A stretch of 26,818 nucleotides of DNA from Micavibrio sp. UBA6145 (GTDB taxonomy: Bacteria; Pseudomonadota; Alphaproteobacteria; Micavibrionales; UBA1664): assembly GCA_002423205.1 (NCBI GenBank), contig DIUZ01000001.1, forward strand, positions 7,411 through 34,228, given 5' to 3'. Each line of letters starts with the position of its first letter. Position 1 is the stretch's first letter. A program made the position numbers and the translations under genes. Shown here one piece after another: positions 16,396 to 24,561 of this stretch. The notes beneath the pieces were generated by a model. That model worked only from the letters and a program-made list of their open reading frames with translations. It was not told the DNA's origin and did not search any database.

Positions 16396-17118
16396 TCAGG
16401 CCGTAAAAGGCGCAAACCGGATGACGTTGTTCGCACCGTAGTGACGTGCAACACGGTTATGCGTCATCATCTGGGCATACAACGGATGATGTTTAAGATA
16501 ATCCACCGGCGATACAAGGCGCGGGTTGATTTCGCCGCTATACACCGCGACCAGATATGCCTCAGACACCGGGTACAGGAATGATTTTTTCTCCTGCAAT
16601 TTGGCAGGAAGCTCGCCGTCATAAGGGCGCGGACGCTTGTTCACGCGCAAATCGGCAATCTTGACCACAATGGCATCCATATCACCACTGCAGGCGGTAC
16701 GATGAATATAAGCCAGATAGGGCTCAGAAGGATGACGGCGCAACGCTTCCAGACCGGCGGTAAAGCTCAAATCAAATCCGCGCGCCAGAACTTTGACCGG
16801 CGTAAACAGAACCTTGCCGTTCTTGTCCAGAATTTCAAAAAGTTCGTGCAATGTCGCCATCGCGTGGCGGCGCTCGCTGATCGGCGCTTCCGAAAAAACA
16901 GCCGTCTCATTCTCAACTTCATGGATATGCGTCCACAGCGAACGCTTGGTGCCATTATCAAAACTTTTTTGATAAGCCTCACCCGCAAGGAGCTTTGCTT
17001 CGTTCAGAAGATTGAATTCTTTGACGGCTCCGCCAAAGCCGAAGAATGGAAAACGCCAGCGTGCGGAAGCATCGAAGATGGCGGAGGCCGAAGCCCTCGC
17101 AGGAGAAGCAGTAGTCAT
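16396..17118 (-). CDS. Degenerate HD-domain-like protein (RelA/SpoT-type phosphohydrolase relative)
   Basis: A 240-residue cytoplasmic protein not in a family I can name firmly. Residues 41-160 follow the plan of small HD phosphohydrolases related to the RelA/SpoT hydrolase domain: AKLLAGEAYQKSFDNGTKRS, an H near 64-66, ATLHELFEI (89-96) where HD-VED is expected, then GFDLSFTAGLEALRRHPSEPYLAYIHR and AIVVKIADLRVN (149-160) with D156. The metal-binding HD pair is replaced by H91-E92, so catalysis is doubtful. The C-terminal 75 residues (YPVSEAYLVAVYSGEINP onward) look specific to this protein. It converges on dxs with no base between the stop codons. The origin-like repeats at 17246-17311 lie upstream. 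The function could be binding rather than hydrolysis; this is inference. Confidence 0.65.
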   Translation of the reverse strand: MTTASPARASASAIFDASARWRFPFFGFGGAVKEFNLLNEAKLLAGEAYQKSFDNGTKRSLWTHIHEVENETAVFSEAPISERRHAMATLHELFEILDKNGKVLFTPVKVLARGFDLSFTAGLEALRRHPSEPYLAYIHRTACSGDMDAIVVKIADLRVNKRPRPYDGELPAKLQEKKSFLYPVSEAYLVAVYSGEINPRLVSPVDYLKHHPLYAQMMTHNRVARHYGANNVIRFAPFTA

Positions 17119-17187
17119 AGGTTTGACCTAGAGCGCCTTGGCTGAAATCAAGCTGCACGGACCATACGCCTCGCCGGAATCCCGGGC

Positions 17188-17311
17188 AAACAAAGAATTA
17201 TCGTATTTTTAAATATGGGAAAAAAGAAAGCCCCGATCGGAAGCGATTTCCACAGGGTTATTCACAGGCATATCCCCAAAAACTGTGGAAAACCATGGGT
17301 TTTGTTCATAA
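17188..17311. other. AT-rich block plus phased DnaA-box-like repeats (origin-like)
   Basis: 17188-17230 is strongly A/T-rich. Three direct 9-mers then follow at an exact 12-base period: ATTTCCACA (17246), TTATTCACA (17258, fits TTATNCACA) and ATATCCCCA (17270). Two inverted ones are TTTTCCACA (17292-17284, one mismatch to TTATCCACA) and TTATGAACA (17311-17303). The layout resembles an unwinding element beside DnaA boxes. It may be a replication origin or a DnaA-controlled promoter of the gene at 17118; the neighbouring genes are not typical origin neighbours. Confidence 0.4.
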
Positions 17312-17355
17312 CTGCACCTGCATACAAAACCCGCTGCGCAGGAAACGCATGGCTG

Positions 17356-18219
17356 TCATGCAAATGGCGGAAACACGGGCTTGGAGTACATAATACGGGG
17401 GTAAACCGCATTCCCGATCGCATGGGCCAAAACCCGCGCCGTGCAGGCATAGCTCCAGTCTTTCATATGCAGGTTATCGGGCGACAGGAATTGCTCGTAT
17501 CGCAGACCCTCCTTCTCATGCCAGTGGCGCATCAGATCATGGCGCTGAAACAAACCGATACGATGCGCCTGCCCCAGCTGCGCCATCACACCCTGCATGC
17601 GTGCAGCGTCGGGCATATCATTCACGCGCGGGGCAAATTGCGCATCCATCAGCACGACATCAATATTCTGTGCCCGCAACGTTGTGATGACACGATCCAT
17701 CGCATCGCGTGCGGGTTCAAGCGGTGCGTTGGCCAGCACTGAATTCACATCACCCTGAAAAATCACAAGATCTGGATTTTCATCAGTCACGCGCGACAGG
17801 CGCGCCAGCATATCGCTCGCCTTCTCACCGCCCACACCGTGATTGATCACGGTGATCGCATCGCTCTGAAACATCCGCCGCAATTCACCCTGAAGCCGCG
17901 CTGGATAACTTGAGAAGACGGATGATGCCCCAACCCCTTCAGTCGACGACGAACCGACAGCCACAATAACCACCGGCAGCCCCGCATCCAGTTTACGCGC
18001 AAGCCGCGGCAAGGTGTAACCAAGACGCGTGTGCTGCGGCAATACATTGCATGTGATGTTATCAGGCAACGATGCTGTTAACTGTATACGCGGGACAATC
18101 ACTTCATGCGGGACAAATGTCTTGGCCTCTGGCCGACCATTCAGGTTTTCCGGCATATGCGCAACGCCTAAAAAAGCGGCAGCAGCAAAAACACGACGGA
18201 GCCAGGGCGAATATTTCAT
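17356..18219 (-). CDS. Exported SGNH/GDSL-family hydrolase
   Basis: With ATG 18219 the protein has 287 residues and starts with a signal peptide or anchor (MKYSPWLRRVFAAAAFLGVA). A GTG eight codons upstream (18243) is possible but would bury it. The SGNH blocks are present: block I VAVGSSSTEGVGAS with the likely nucleophile S91, block II HGVGGEKASDML (Gly near 130), block III FQGDVNS with N159, and block V DNLHM with D248 and H251. It is therefore likely an esterase or acetyl-hydrolase acting in the periplasm, perhaps on glycan or lipid esters. The substrate is unknown. It follows proA by 33 bases on the same strand and is probably the last gene of the TetR-proB-proA unit, though it has no known link to proline synthesis. 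Confidence 0.85.
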   Translation of the reverse strand: MKYSPWLRRVFAAAAFLGVAHMPENLNGRPEAKTFVPHEVIVPRIQLTASLPDNITCNVLPQHTRLGYTLPRLARKLDAGLPVVIVAVGSSSTEGVGASSVFSSYPARLQGELRRMFQSDAITVINHGVGGEKASDMLARLSRVTDENPDLVIFQGDVNSVLANAPLEPARDAMDRVITTLRAQNIDVVLMDAQFAPRVNDMPDAARMQGVMAQLGQAHRIGLFQRHDLMRHWHEKEGLRYEQFLSPDNLHMKDWSYACTARVLAHAIGNAVYPRIMYSKPVFPPFA

Positions 18220-18252
18220 CCGCCCATTTAACCATAACACCACTGGTTTTTG

Positions 18253-19503
18253 TCAAGAAGGACGGACTTGTCCACTGCCGTGAACACGGTTCTGGATGGT
18301 CGTCAGCTGCTGCGCACCAACAGGGCCACGCGCATGCAGGCGGCCCGTGGCAATACCGATTTCAGCGCCATATCCAAATTCACCGCCATCTGCGAACTGC
18401 GTCGACGCATTGTGCACCACAATGGCTGAATCAACCTCCCGCATGAATTTTTGTGCGGCTGCGTCATCACCTGTGATAATCGCATCCGTATGGTGCGACC
18501 CGTACCCGTTGATATGCGCAATCGCGCCGGCAACATCATCAACAACCCGGGCGGAGATAATGGCGTCCAGATATTCCGTGCTCCAATCATCTTCACTGGC
18601 TTTCGTAACCCGACTGTCCATCGCCATCACGCTGGCATCACCGCGCACGGCGCAACCAGCTTCAATCAATGCCTTGACCAGCATCGCGCCGTCCACAAAA
18701 CGGCGGTCGATCAGCAATGTCTCAGCCGCGCCGCAAACACCGGTGCGGCGCATCTTGGCATTGATCACCACCTCACGCGCCATGGCGGGATCGGCCTTTT
18801 CATGCACATAGACATGGCAGATACCATCCAGATGCGCAAAGACCGGCACCCGGGCATCTTTCTGCACGCGTGCGACCAGTGACTTGCCGCCGCGCGGGAT
18901 AATCACATCAATATTACCGTCCAGACCGCCAAGCATAAGCCCCACCGCCTCGCGTTCCGGTACCGGGACCAGCGATACGCACGCCTCGGGCAGTTGCGCC
19001 TTTTTCAAACCCTTCACAATTGCGGCATGCATAGCACGCGCGGTGCGCAGACTGTCCGAACCGGGACGCAGTATGACCGCATTGCCTGACTTGATGCACA
19101 GCGCCGCCGCATCCGCCGTTACGTTGGGGCGGCTTTCGTAAATCATGCCGACCACGCCGATTGGCACGCGCACCTGTTCAATGCGAAGACCATTGGGCCG
19201 GTCCCACGACGCAACCACTGAACCAATGGGGTCAGGAATATTCGTGACCGCAACAATGCTTTCGGCAATGCCCTGCAAACGTCTGGCATCAAGACGCAGG
19301 CGATCCATGAACGCAGCCGTCTGCCCCTCCACCGCATCGCAGTCTTTTGTATTGGCGTTCAGGATGATATCGGCGTCATTGCTGATCGCCTCCGCCATAG
19401 CCCACAGCGCGCCGTTCTTACGATCAGGCGTCACAAGCGCCAGTTCACGCGCCGCCGCGCGTGCCGCCGCACCCATATCATTCATGCTCATCTCAAGCGT
19501 CAT
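18253..19503 (-). CDS. proA: Gamma-glutamyl phosphate reductase (glutamate-5-semialdehyde dehydrogenase)
   Basis: ProA reduces gamma-glutamyl phosphate with NADPH to glutamate semialdehyde, the second step of proline synthesis. The 416 residues equal the normal length. Typical blocks are IPDPIGSVVASWDRPNGLRI, VPIGVVGMIYESRPNVTADAAALCIKSGNAVILRPGSD (in two parts), IPRGGKSLV and HLDGICHVYV. RRTGVCGAAETLLID carries the catalytic Cys at 257, and the C-terminal EFGYGAEIGIATGRLHARGPVG is also present. ATG 19503 overlaps the proB stop by 11 bases, which points to coupled translation and matches the need to hand over an unstable phosphate intermediate. An ATG at 19491 is an alternative start. Nothing in the sequence shows feedback control at this gene; that usually sits on ProB. 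Confidence 0.96.
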   Translation of the reverse strand: MTLEMSMNDMGAAARAAARELALVTPDRKNGALWAMAEAISNDADIILNANTKDCDAVEGQTAAFMDRLRLDARRLQGIAESIVAVTNIPDPIGSVVASWDRPNGLRIEQVRVPIGVVGMIYESRPNVTADAAALCIKSGNAVILRPGSDSLRTARAMHAAIVKGLKKAQLPEACVSLVPVPEREAVGLMLGGLDGNIDVIIPRGGKSLVARVQKDARVPVFAHLDGICHVYVHEKADPAMAREVVINAKMRRTGVCGAAETLLIDRRFVDGAMLVKALIEAGCAVRGDASVMAMDSRVTKASEDDWSTEYLDAIISARVVDDVAGAIAHINGYGSHHTDAIITGDDAAAQKFMREVDSAIVVHNASTQFADGGEFGYGAEIGIATGRLHARGPVGAQQLTTIQNRVHGSGQVRPS

Positions 19504-20605
19504 GGCTCAGCACCAGATCATCGCGGTGAATGATCTCCTCTCTGAACGGACCGACAATAATGCCTTCGATATCGGCGCTTTTCATACCTGCAATCTTTTT
19601 GGCATCGGCAACGTCATACGCAACAAGCCCGCGCGCGATATCTTCACCCTTGGCACTGCGCACGGCCACAACATCGCCCTTGGCAAAATTACCTTCAATC
19701 GCAATCACACCGGCGGGCAGTAAACTCTTACCATTAGCCAGCGCCGCCACCGCGCCGTCATCAATCACAACGCCGCCCGTCGGCGCCATCGCGCCGGCAA
19801 TCCATTTTTTACGCGCCGCCAGCGGCGTGGTTGCCGGCTTGAATACCGTGCATTTATCGTGCTCAATCGCGTTGATCGGGTGCATCACCTTGCCCGATGC
19901 AATAATCATGGTTGCGCCCGCCGATGTCGCGATTTTGGCCGCATCGATTTTGGTTTTCATGCCGCCGCGAGACAATTCGGATGCCGGCCCGCTCGCCATC
20001 GCTTCAATCTCCGGCGTGACACGCTCAACAGTCGCGATATGCAATGCATTTTTATCGGTCTGCGGATTGGCAGTATAAAGCCCGTCAATGTCAGACAGTA
20101 AAATCAGGCAATCCGCCTCGATCATACTCGCCACGCGCGCGGCCAGGCGGTCATTATCGCCGTAACGGATTTCCGATGTCGCCACCGTATCGTTTTCGTT
20201 GATAACCGGCACGGCCTTCATATCCAGCAACGTGAACAAAGTCGCCCGCGCATTCAGATACCGGCGTCGCACTTCCGTATCGCCGAATGTCAGCAATACC
20301 TGCGCCGCCGTCAGATTCTGCGCGGCCAGCGCCTCGCTCCATCCCTTGGCCAGTGCAATTTGCCCCACGGCGGCGGATGCCTGGCTTTGGTCAAGGCTTA
20401 ACGCCCCGCGCGGTAATTTCAGAACACTGCGTCCCAATGCAATGGACCCGGATGACACGACCAGAACTTGCGCGCTTTTCGACAGGCGGCCGATATCCAT
20501 GGCCAGCGCCGTCAGCCATTCATTGAAAATGCGGCCCTGCCGCTGGTCGACTAAAAGCGCCGAACCAACCTTGATAACAATGCGTTTGAAACCTGAAAGA
20601 TCCAT
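19493..20605 (-). CDS. proB: Glutamate 5-kinase with C-terminal PUA domain
   Basis: ProB phosphorylates glutamate with ATP, the first and usually proline-inhibited step of proline synthesis. The 370-residue protein has the amino acid kinase domain (about 1-260): RIVIKVGSALLVD, VLVVSSGSIALGR, VPVINENDTVATSEIRYGDNDRLAARVAS, LILLSDIDGLYTANP and RGGMKTKIDAAKIATSAGATMIIASG. A PUA domain follows at about 280-365 (GAVAALANGKSLLPAGVIAIEGNFAKGDVVAV). This is the full-length bacterial form. It lies 11 bases after the TetR-like gene and overlaps proA, so the three are probably one transcript. In many related bacteria obgE precedes proB; here the position is taken by a regulator. Confidence 0.96.
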   Translation of the reverse strand: MDLSGFKRIVIKVGSALLVDQRQGRIFNEWLTALAMDIGRLSKSAQVLVVSSGSIALGRSVLKLPRGALSLDQSQASAAVGQIALAKGWSEALAAQNLTAAQVLLTFGDTEVRRRYLNARATLFTLLDMKAVPVINENDTVATSEIRYGDNDRLAARVASMIEADCLILLSDIDGLYTANPQTDKNALHIATVERVTPEIEAMASGPASELSRGGMKTKIDAAKIATSAGATMIIASGKVMHPINAIEHDKCTVFKPATTPLAARKKWIAGAMAPTGGVVIDDGAVAALANGKSLLPAGVIAIEGNFAKGDVVAVRSAKGEDIARGLVAYDVADAKKIAGMKSADIEGIIVGPFREEIIHRDDLVLSHDA

Positions 20606-20616
20606 GGACCGCCCGT

Positions 20617-21198
20617 TTACAGCGAAAGCGTTCCGGCAATGCTTTCTGCACGGCCCAGCAGTTTATCCAGCGTGGCCATCGTCTTGGCCATATCCTCGCT
20701 GTCATCTTCGCACCACGTACGAAGGGTCCACAGGTAAATACCCGAAAGCCCCGCCACGCGCAGTGCGCCCTTGATACCAATCGTTTCAATACCGCACGCC
20801 TCCAGCATCCACGCCATCGAACGGCCGACATGCGGCAGCGATATGACCATTTGCTTGGGGTCGGCGCGTACACTGCCCAGAATGGATACGACCGCCGCGC
20901 GGTCCTGGTTCAGACGGTCGAACCGCTCCATCAGAATGTCGAAAATTTGGTCGCGTTCAGACCCTGACGAAGAAAAGGATTCCAGCACATCCTTATCCAC
21001 CCGGCGCTCATAAGCACAGATAATGTCTTCGCGGCACTCGAACATCTCGGACATGTCGCCAAGGGTAATCCCGGCCTCGTCCGCAATATCGGTAAGGGTC
21101 ACATTCACGAAGTCACGCCCAGACGCGAGGCGCAGGGCCGCGTCCACGGCTGCCATACGTTTATCAGAAGGTATCGTTTTTTGCCTTTTCGTGGACAT
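20617..21198 (-). CDS. TetR-like regulator, possibly of the COQ9-related type
   Basis: With ATG 21198 the protein has 193 residues. The start is favoured by AGGTCC nine bases upstream; the frame continues 16 codons further but without homology. Residues 11-60 form a TetR-type DNA-binding domain, with the helix-turn-helix VTLTDIADEAGITLGDMSEMF at about 33-53 in parts and REDIICAYERRV after it. The C-terminal half (SMAWMLEACGIETIGIKGALRVAGLSGIYLWTLRTWCEDDSEDMAKTMATLDKLL, in parts) resembles the COQ9/TetR-like family found in alphaproteobacteria, linked in mitochondria to ubiquinone synthesis. It may therefore be a ligand-binding regulator or a COQ9-like protein. It is first in a unit with proB and proA and divergent from the kinase gene, with 53 bases between; I see no clear operator there. 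Confidence 0.75.
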   Translation of the reverse strand: MSTKRQKTIPSDKRMAAVDAALRLASGRDFVNVTLTDIADEAGITLGDMSEMFECREDIICAYERRVDKDVLESFSSSGSERDQIFDILMERFDRLNQDRAAVVSILGSVRADPKQMVISLPHVGRSMAWMLEACGIETIGIKGALRVAGLSGIYLWTLRTWCEDDSEDMAKTMATLDKLLGRAESIAGTLSL

Positions 21199-21251
21199 CT
21201 TGGACCTATAACATATTGCTAAATCTAAATAAACCTGCGGAGACATGTTAC

Positions 21252-22253
21252 ATGACTAAGAAATACCACCTGACCGGGATTGGCAACGCCATTGTTGACG
21301 TTATTGCCCCCGGCACAGATGCCTTCCTTGAAGCCCACGGCATCACCAAGGGCGGTATGACCCTGATCGACGAGGAACGCACCCGCACCCTGTATAATGC
21401 CATGGGCAAAGCGACCGAAGTCTCCGGCGGCTCCGCTGCCAATACCATGGCCGGCTTTGCATCCTTCGGCGGCAAGGGCGCCTATCTCGGCAAGGTCGCC
21501 GACGACCAGCTCGGTGGCATTTTCGCCCATGACATGAATGCGGGCGGCATCCATTTCTCAACCCCGCCGCTGAAAGGCGGACCGGAAACCGCGCGCTGCC
21601 TGATCTTGGTAACGCCTGACGCGCAACGCTCCATGTCCACCTATCTGGGTGCATGCGTCGAATTCGGCGAAGACGATGTCGATGACGCGCTCATTGCGGA
21701 TTCAGAAATGATTTATCTGGAAGGTTACCTGTTCGATAAGGACGCGGCCAAAGACGCCTACCTGAAGGCAACGCACATCGCGCAGAAAAACGAAACCAAA
21801 GTCGCCTTAACCCTGTCCGACTCGTTCTGCGTTGAACGCCACCGCGTTCCGTTTCAGCGCCTGGTTAAGGACAAAGTCGACATCCTTTTCGCGAACGAAG
21901 CTGAAATCCTCGCCCTTTACCAGCACCAGCGTGTTGAAGAGGCCGTCGGCGCCATCCGTGGCCATTGCGACATCGTTGTCGTGACCCGCGGCGAAAAGGG
22001 CTCACTCATCCTGACCCCCGATAAGATGATCACGGTCCCCGCACACCCGGTTGCACATCTTGTCGATACGACCGGTGCCGGCGACCAATACGCGGCCGGT
22101 TTCCTGTACGGCCTGTCCCGTAACCTGAGCATGGAAGATTGCGGCCGTCTCGGTTCGCTCGCTGCCGCTGAAGTCATCAGCCATATCGGCCCGCGCCCGG
22201 AAACCTCACTCGCCGATCTCGCACAACAGGAATTGGGCATCAGCCGCGCATGA
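21252..22253 (+). CDS. PfkB-family carbohydrate/adenosine kinase
   Basis: A 333-residue ribokinase-fold kinase. ATG 21252 is chosen because GGAGA lies eight bases upstream; an upstream in-frame start at 21216 has no such site. The N-terminus TGIGNAIVDVIAP is typical. PfkB signature 1 is GGSAANTMAGFASFGGKGAYLGKVADDQLG (59-88, in parts). Signature 2, VDTTGAGDQYAAGFLYG, carries the anion hole and catalytic base D278. Alphaproteobacterial proteins of this form are usually annotated as adenosine kinases, but ribokinase or fructokinase activity cannot be excluded from the sequence. The stop overlaps the start of a solute-binding protein by ATGA, so the two are probably translated together. It is divergent from the TetR-like gene. 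Confidence 0.9.
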   Translation: MTKKYHLTGIGNAIVDVIAPGTDAFLEAHGITKGGMTLIDEERTRTLYNAMGKATEVSGGSAANTMAGFASFGGKGAYLGKVADDQLGGIFAHDMNAGGIHFSTPPLKGGPETARCLILVTPDAQRSMSTYLGACVEFGEDDVDDALIADSEMIYLEGYLFDKDAAKDAYLKATHIAQKNETKVALTLSDSFCVERHRVPFQRLVKDKVDILFANEAEILALYQHQRVEEAVGAIRGHCDIVVVTRGEKGSLILTPDKMITVPAHPVAHLVDTTGAGDQYAAGFLYGLSRNLSMEDCGRLGSLAAAEVISHIGPRPETSLADLAQQELGISRA

Positions 22254-23914
22254 TACGCGCGCTGATCCTTCTCCTACTTCTTATTCCGCAAATATCTTTT
22301 GCGGCCGACACCGTGAATGGCATTGCCATGCACGGTGCACCCAAATACGCGCGCGATGCAAAACATCTCGACTACGTGAACCCGGACGCACCGAAGCGCG
22401 GAACACTCACGCAATCCGTTGCCGGTACGTTCGATACGCTCAACCCCTTCACCATTCAGGGCAAAGCCGCGCAGGGGCTGGAATACGTGTATGACCGCCT
22501 GACGGTGCGCAACTGGGACGAACCGTTTTCGCTTTACGGTCTGATCGCCAAGGAAATGGTCATCCCTGCCGACCGGTCCTCGATCGAATTCATCCTCGAC
22601 GAACGCGCCATATTTCAAGACGGCACACCCATCACCGCCGAAGACGTCCGGTTCTCATACGAGATGCTCAAGGCCCACGGCCTGCCCAACATGCGCCGCG
22701 TCTACAGCCTGGTTTCAAAAGTGACGATCAAGGGTGCACGCAATATCCGCTTCGACCTTGGCCCCGGCCATGACCGCGAAACCGTGATGATTTTGGCGAT
22801 GATGCCGGTCCTGCCCGCGCATGACTGGGAGGATCGCAACTTCAACGCCACGACACTGAAAGTCCCCGTCGGCTCCGGCCCGTATAAAATCAAATCCGTC
22901 GCTGTGGGGCGTAAAATTGAATATGTGCGCAATCCCGACTATTGGGCATGGAACAACCTCAACCGTGTCGGCCTGCTCAATTTCGACCGTCTTGTGTACG
23001 ATTATTTCCGCGATGACTCCGTCGCGCTCGAAGCGTTCAAGGCACATGACGTCGATGTCCGCCGCGAATTCGACACCGGCAAATGGCAAAGCGCATACAA
23101 GGACGTTTCCAAAAACGTAAAACTTGAAGCCATGCCGCATGGCCGCCCGGAATGGGTGCGTGGTTTTATTTTCAACACACGCCGCGCGCCATTCGACGAC
23201 ATACATGTGCGCCAGGCGCTTTCCTTGGCCTTTGATGCCGACTTCGTCAATCGCACCCTGTATCGCGGTGCGGGCAAGCGCATCACCAGCATATTTCCCA
23301 ATACCGAACTTGCCGGTGCGCCCATCCCCCCCACGCTCGACAAGCGCGCCGCCATGAAACAGGCGGACGCGCTTCTGACACAGGCTGGCTGGACCGTGAA
23401 AAACGGACGCCGCATGAAAGACGGACGACCGCTGACCTTCCAGATATTGCTGGCCGCATCCGCCGATGAAAAAACCGCACTGGCATTCACCGAAGGCTTA
23501 AAAAAACTCGGCATCCATGTCGGCGTACGCACGGTTGACGCCGCGCAATTCGCCGGCGCGCTCGCGTCCTTCGATTACGATGTTGTCCATCACTACTGGA
23601 TCAACACCCTGTCGCCGGGTTCGGAACAGATGATTTACTGGTCCTGCGCCGCCGCCAAAAACCCCGGCTCCAAAAACTTTGCGGGCGTCTGCGATCCCGC
23701 CATCGACCGGGACGCCGCCGCGATTGCCGCCGCAAAATCACGAACCGACCTGGTTGCCGCCGCCAAAGATCTCGACCGCCGTGTCATGGCCGCGAATCTC
23801 TTTATTCCCCTGTTCACCATCGGGGTCGACTACTGGGCCTACTGGGATACCCTGCAACACCCTGAAAAAGCGCCGCTTTATGGAAGCGTCCTTGAGTCCT
23901 GGTGGCAACGTTGA
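22250..23914 (+). CDS. ABC transporter periplasmic solute-binding protein, family 5 (YejA-like)
   Basis: A 554-residue exported protein. Signal peptide: MIRALILLLLLIPQISFA, with cleavage before ADTV. The mature N-terminus (GIAMHGAPKYARDAKHLDYVNPDAPKRGTLTQSVAGTFDTLNPF, in parts) is the typical start of YejA-type oligopeptide or microcin C binding proteins. Family 5 blocks follow: FQDGTPITAEDVRFSYEML, VPVGSGPYKIKSV, IEYVRNPDYWAWN, FNTRRAPFDDIHVRQALSLAFDADFVNRTLY and a C-terminal FIPLFTIGVDYWAYWD. In other bacteria yejA is followed by permease and ATPase genes (yejBEF); none is present here, so the permease must be encoded elsewhere or the protein serves another role. It overlaps the kinase gene by ATGA. 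The ligand is unknown. Confidence 0.9.
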   Translation: MIRALILLLLLIPQISFAADTVNGIAMHGAPKYARDAKHLDYVNPDAPKRGTLTQSVAGTFDTLNPFTIQGKAAQGLEYVYDRLTVRNWDEPFSLYGLIAKEMVIPADRSSIEFILDERAIFQDGTPITAEDVRFSYEMLKAHGLPNMRRVYSLVSKVTIKGARNIRFDLGPGHDRETVMILAMMPVLPAHDWEDRNFNATTLKVPVGSGPYKIKSVAVGRKIEYVRNPDYWAWNNLNRVGLLNFDRLVYDYFRDDSVALEAFKAHDVDVRREFDTGKWQSAYKDVSKNVKLEAMPHGRPEWVRGFIFNTRRAPFDDIHVRQALSLAFDADFVNRTLYRGAGKRITSIFPNTELAGAPIPPTLDKRAAMKQADALLTQAGWTVKNGRRMKDGRPLTFQILLAASADEKTALAFTEGLKKLGIHVGVRTVDAAQFAGALASFDYDVVHHYWINTLSPGSEQMIYWSCAAAKNPGSKNFAGVCDPAIDRDAAAIAAAKSRTDLVAAAKDLDRRVMAANLFIPLFTIGVDYWAYWDTLQHPEKAPLYGSVLESWWQR

Positions 23915-23947
23915 TAGAGTCGTCGCAACTCTTAAGAAAGCCCTGAC

Positions 23948-24550
23948 ATGAAGCGTCTGCTCCTCGCCCTTTCCGCCACCCTCGCCCTCGTGGCCTGCGC
24001 CCCGGCCAGCCATCCGGGCGGCATGAGCACGACCGGCACCTATAGCGCCAGCAACAACAGAAACACCCCCGGCATTCCCGCCCAGACTGCGGAAGAACGC
24101 GCCGTGCGCAACGCCGCCGATTACTGGCAGCGTACGGACTCTGTCTCCGCCCTCTACATGACCGGCCCCAAGGCCCAGCACCAGTTGCATATCGACATCG
24201 CGTCCTGCGTCGCTCAGGTGAAGGAACTCGTGCGCCTGGGTTCCATCAGCCGCGCAACACCGCCCTCCGGCATTGCCATGTCGCCTGACCTGCGCGAAGG
24301 CTGGAATTCGCCCACCCGCGACGGCCCGCTGTTCATCGAATACACCAACTTTCAGGATTTTGACGGCTGCATGCGCCAGCAGGGCTGGGAACGCGTGAAT
24401 TTCGTGAAACCCGTCGCTGCGCAATCGGCATCACGCAATTACGTCAGCACCATCCTGGGTCACCCCTATGGCTGGAGCAACAGCACCGGCACCACGTCCG
24501 GCAACACGGGCCGTAGATTCAACTCCGGCGACGCCAACTACAACCGCTAA
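23948..24550 (+). CDS. Lipoprotein of unknown function
   Basis: A 200-residue lipoprotein: signal MKRLLLALSATLALVAC with the acylated Cys at 17. A Ser/Thr/Asn-rich linker (about 18-45) is followed by a core with TAEERAVRNAADYWQRTDSVSALYMTGPKAQHQLHIDIASCVAQVKEL and DFDGCMRQQGWERV. Two core cysteines near 89 and 143 probably pair. The segment with a conserved Cys, Val, Glu, Leu and Cys-Met-x-x-x-Gly-Trp-Glu is a layout common in small alphaproteobacterial lipoproteins of unknown role. The tail is Asn/Gly/Ser/Thr-rich. It begins 33 bases after the solute-binding protein and ends 11 bases before transaldolase, so it is likely in the same operon. The function is unknown. Confidence 0.8.
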   Translation: MKRLLLALSATLALVACAPASHPGGMSTTGTYSASNNRNTPGIPAQTAEERAVRNAADYWQRTDSVSALYMTGPKAQHQLHIDIASCVAQVKELVRLGSISRATPPSGIAMSPDLREGWNSPTRDGPLFIEYTNFQDFDGCMRQQGWERVNFVKPVAAQSASRNYVSTILGHPYGWSNSTGTTSGNTGRRFNSGDANYNR

Positions 24551-24561
24551 GGAATACCAAT

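Noticed and set aside
17215..17742. 175-codon plus-strand frame crossing the DnaA-box region and the SGNH gene
   Set aside because: Mostly antisense to the SGNH hydrolase and runs through the repeat region; no ribosome site or homology.
21199..21251. Operator palindrome between the TetR-like gene and the kinase gene
   Set aside because: The 53 bases are AT-rich and only weak partial symmetry is visible; no clear inverted repeat.
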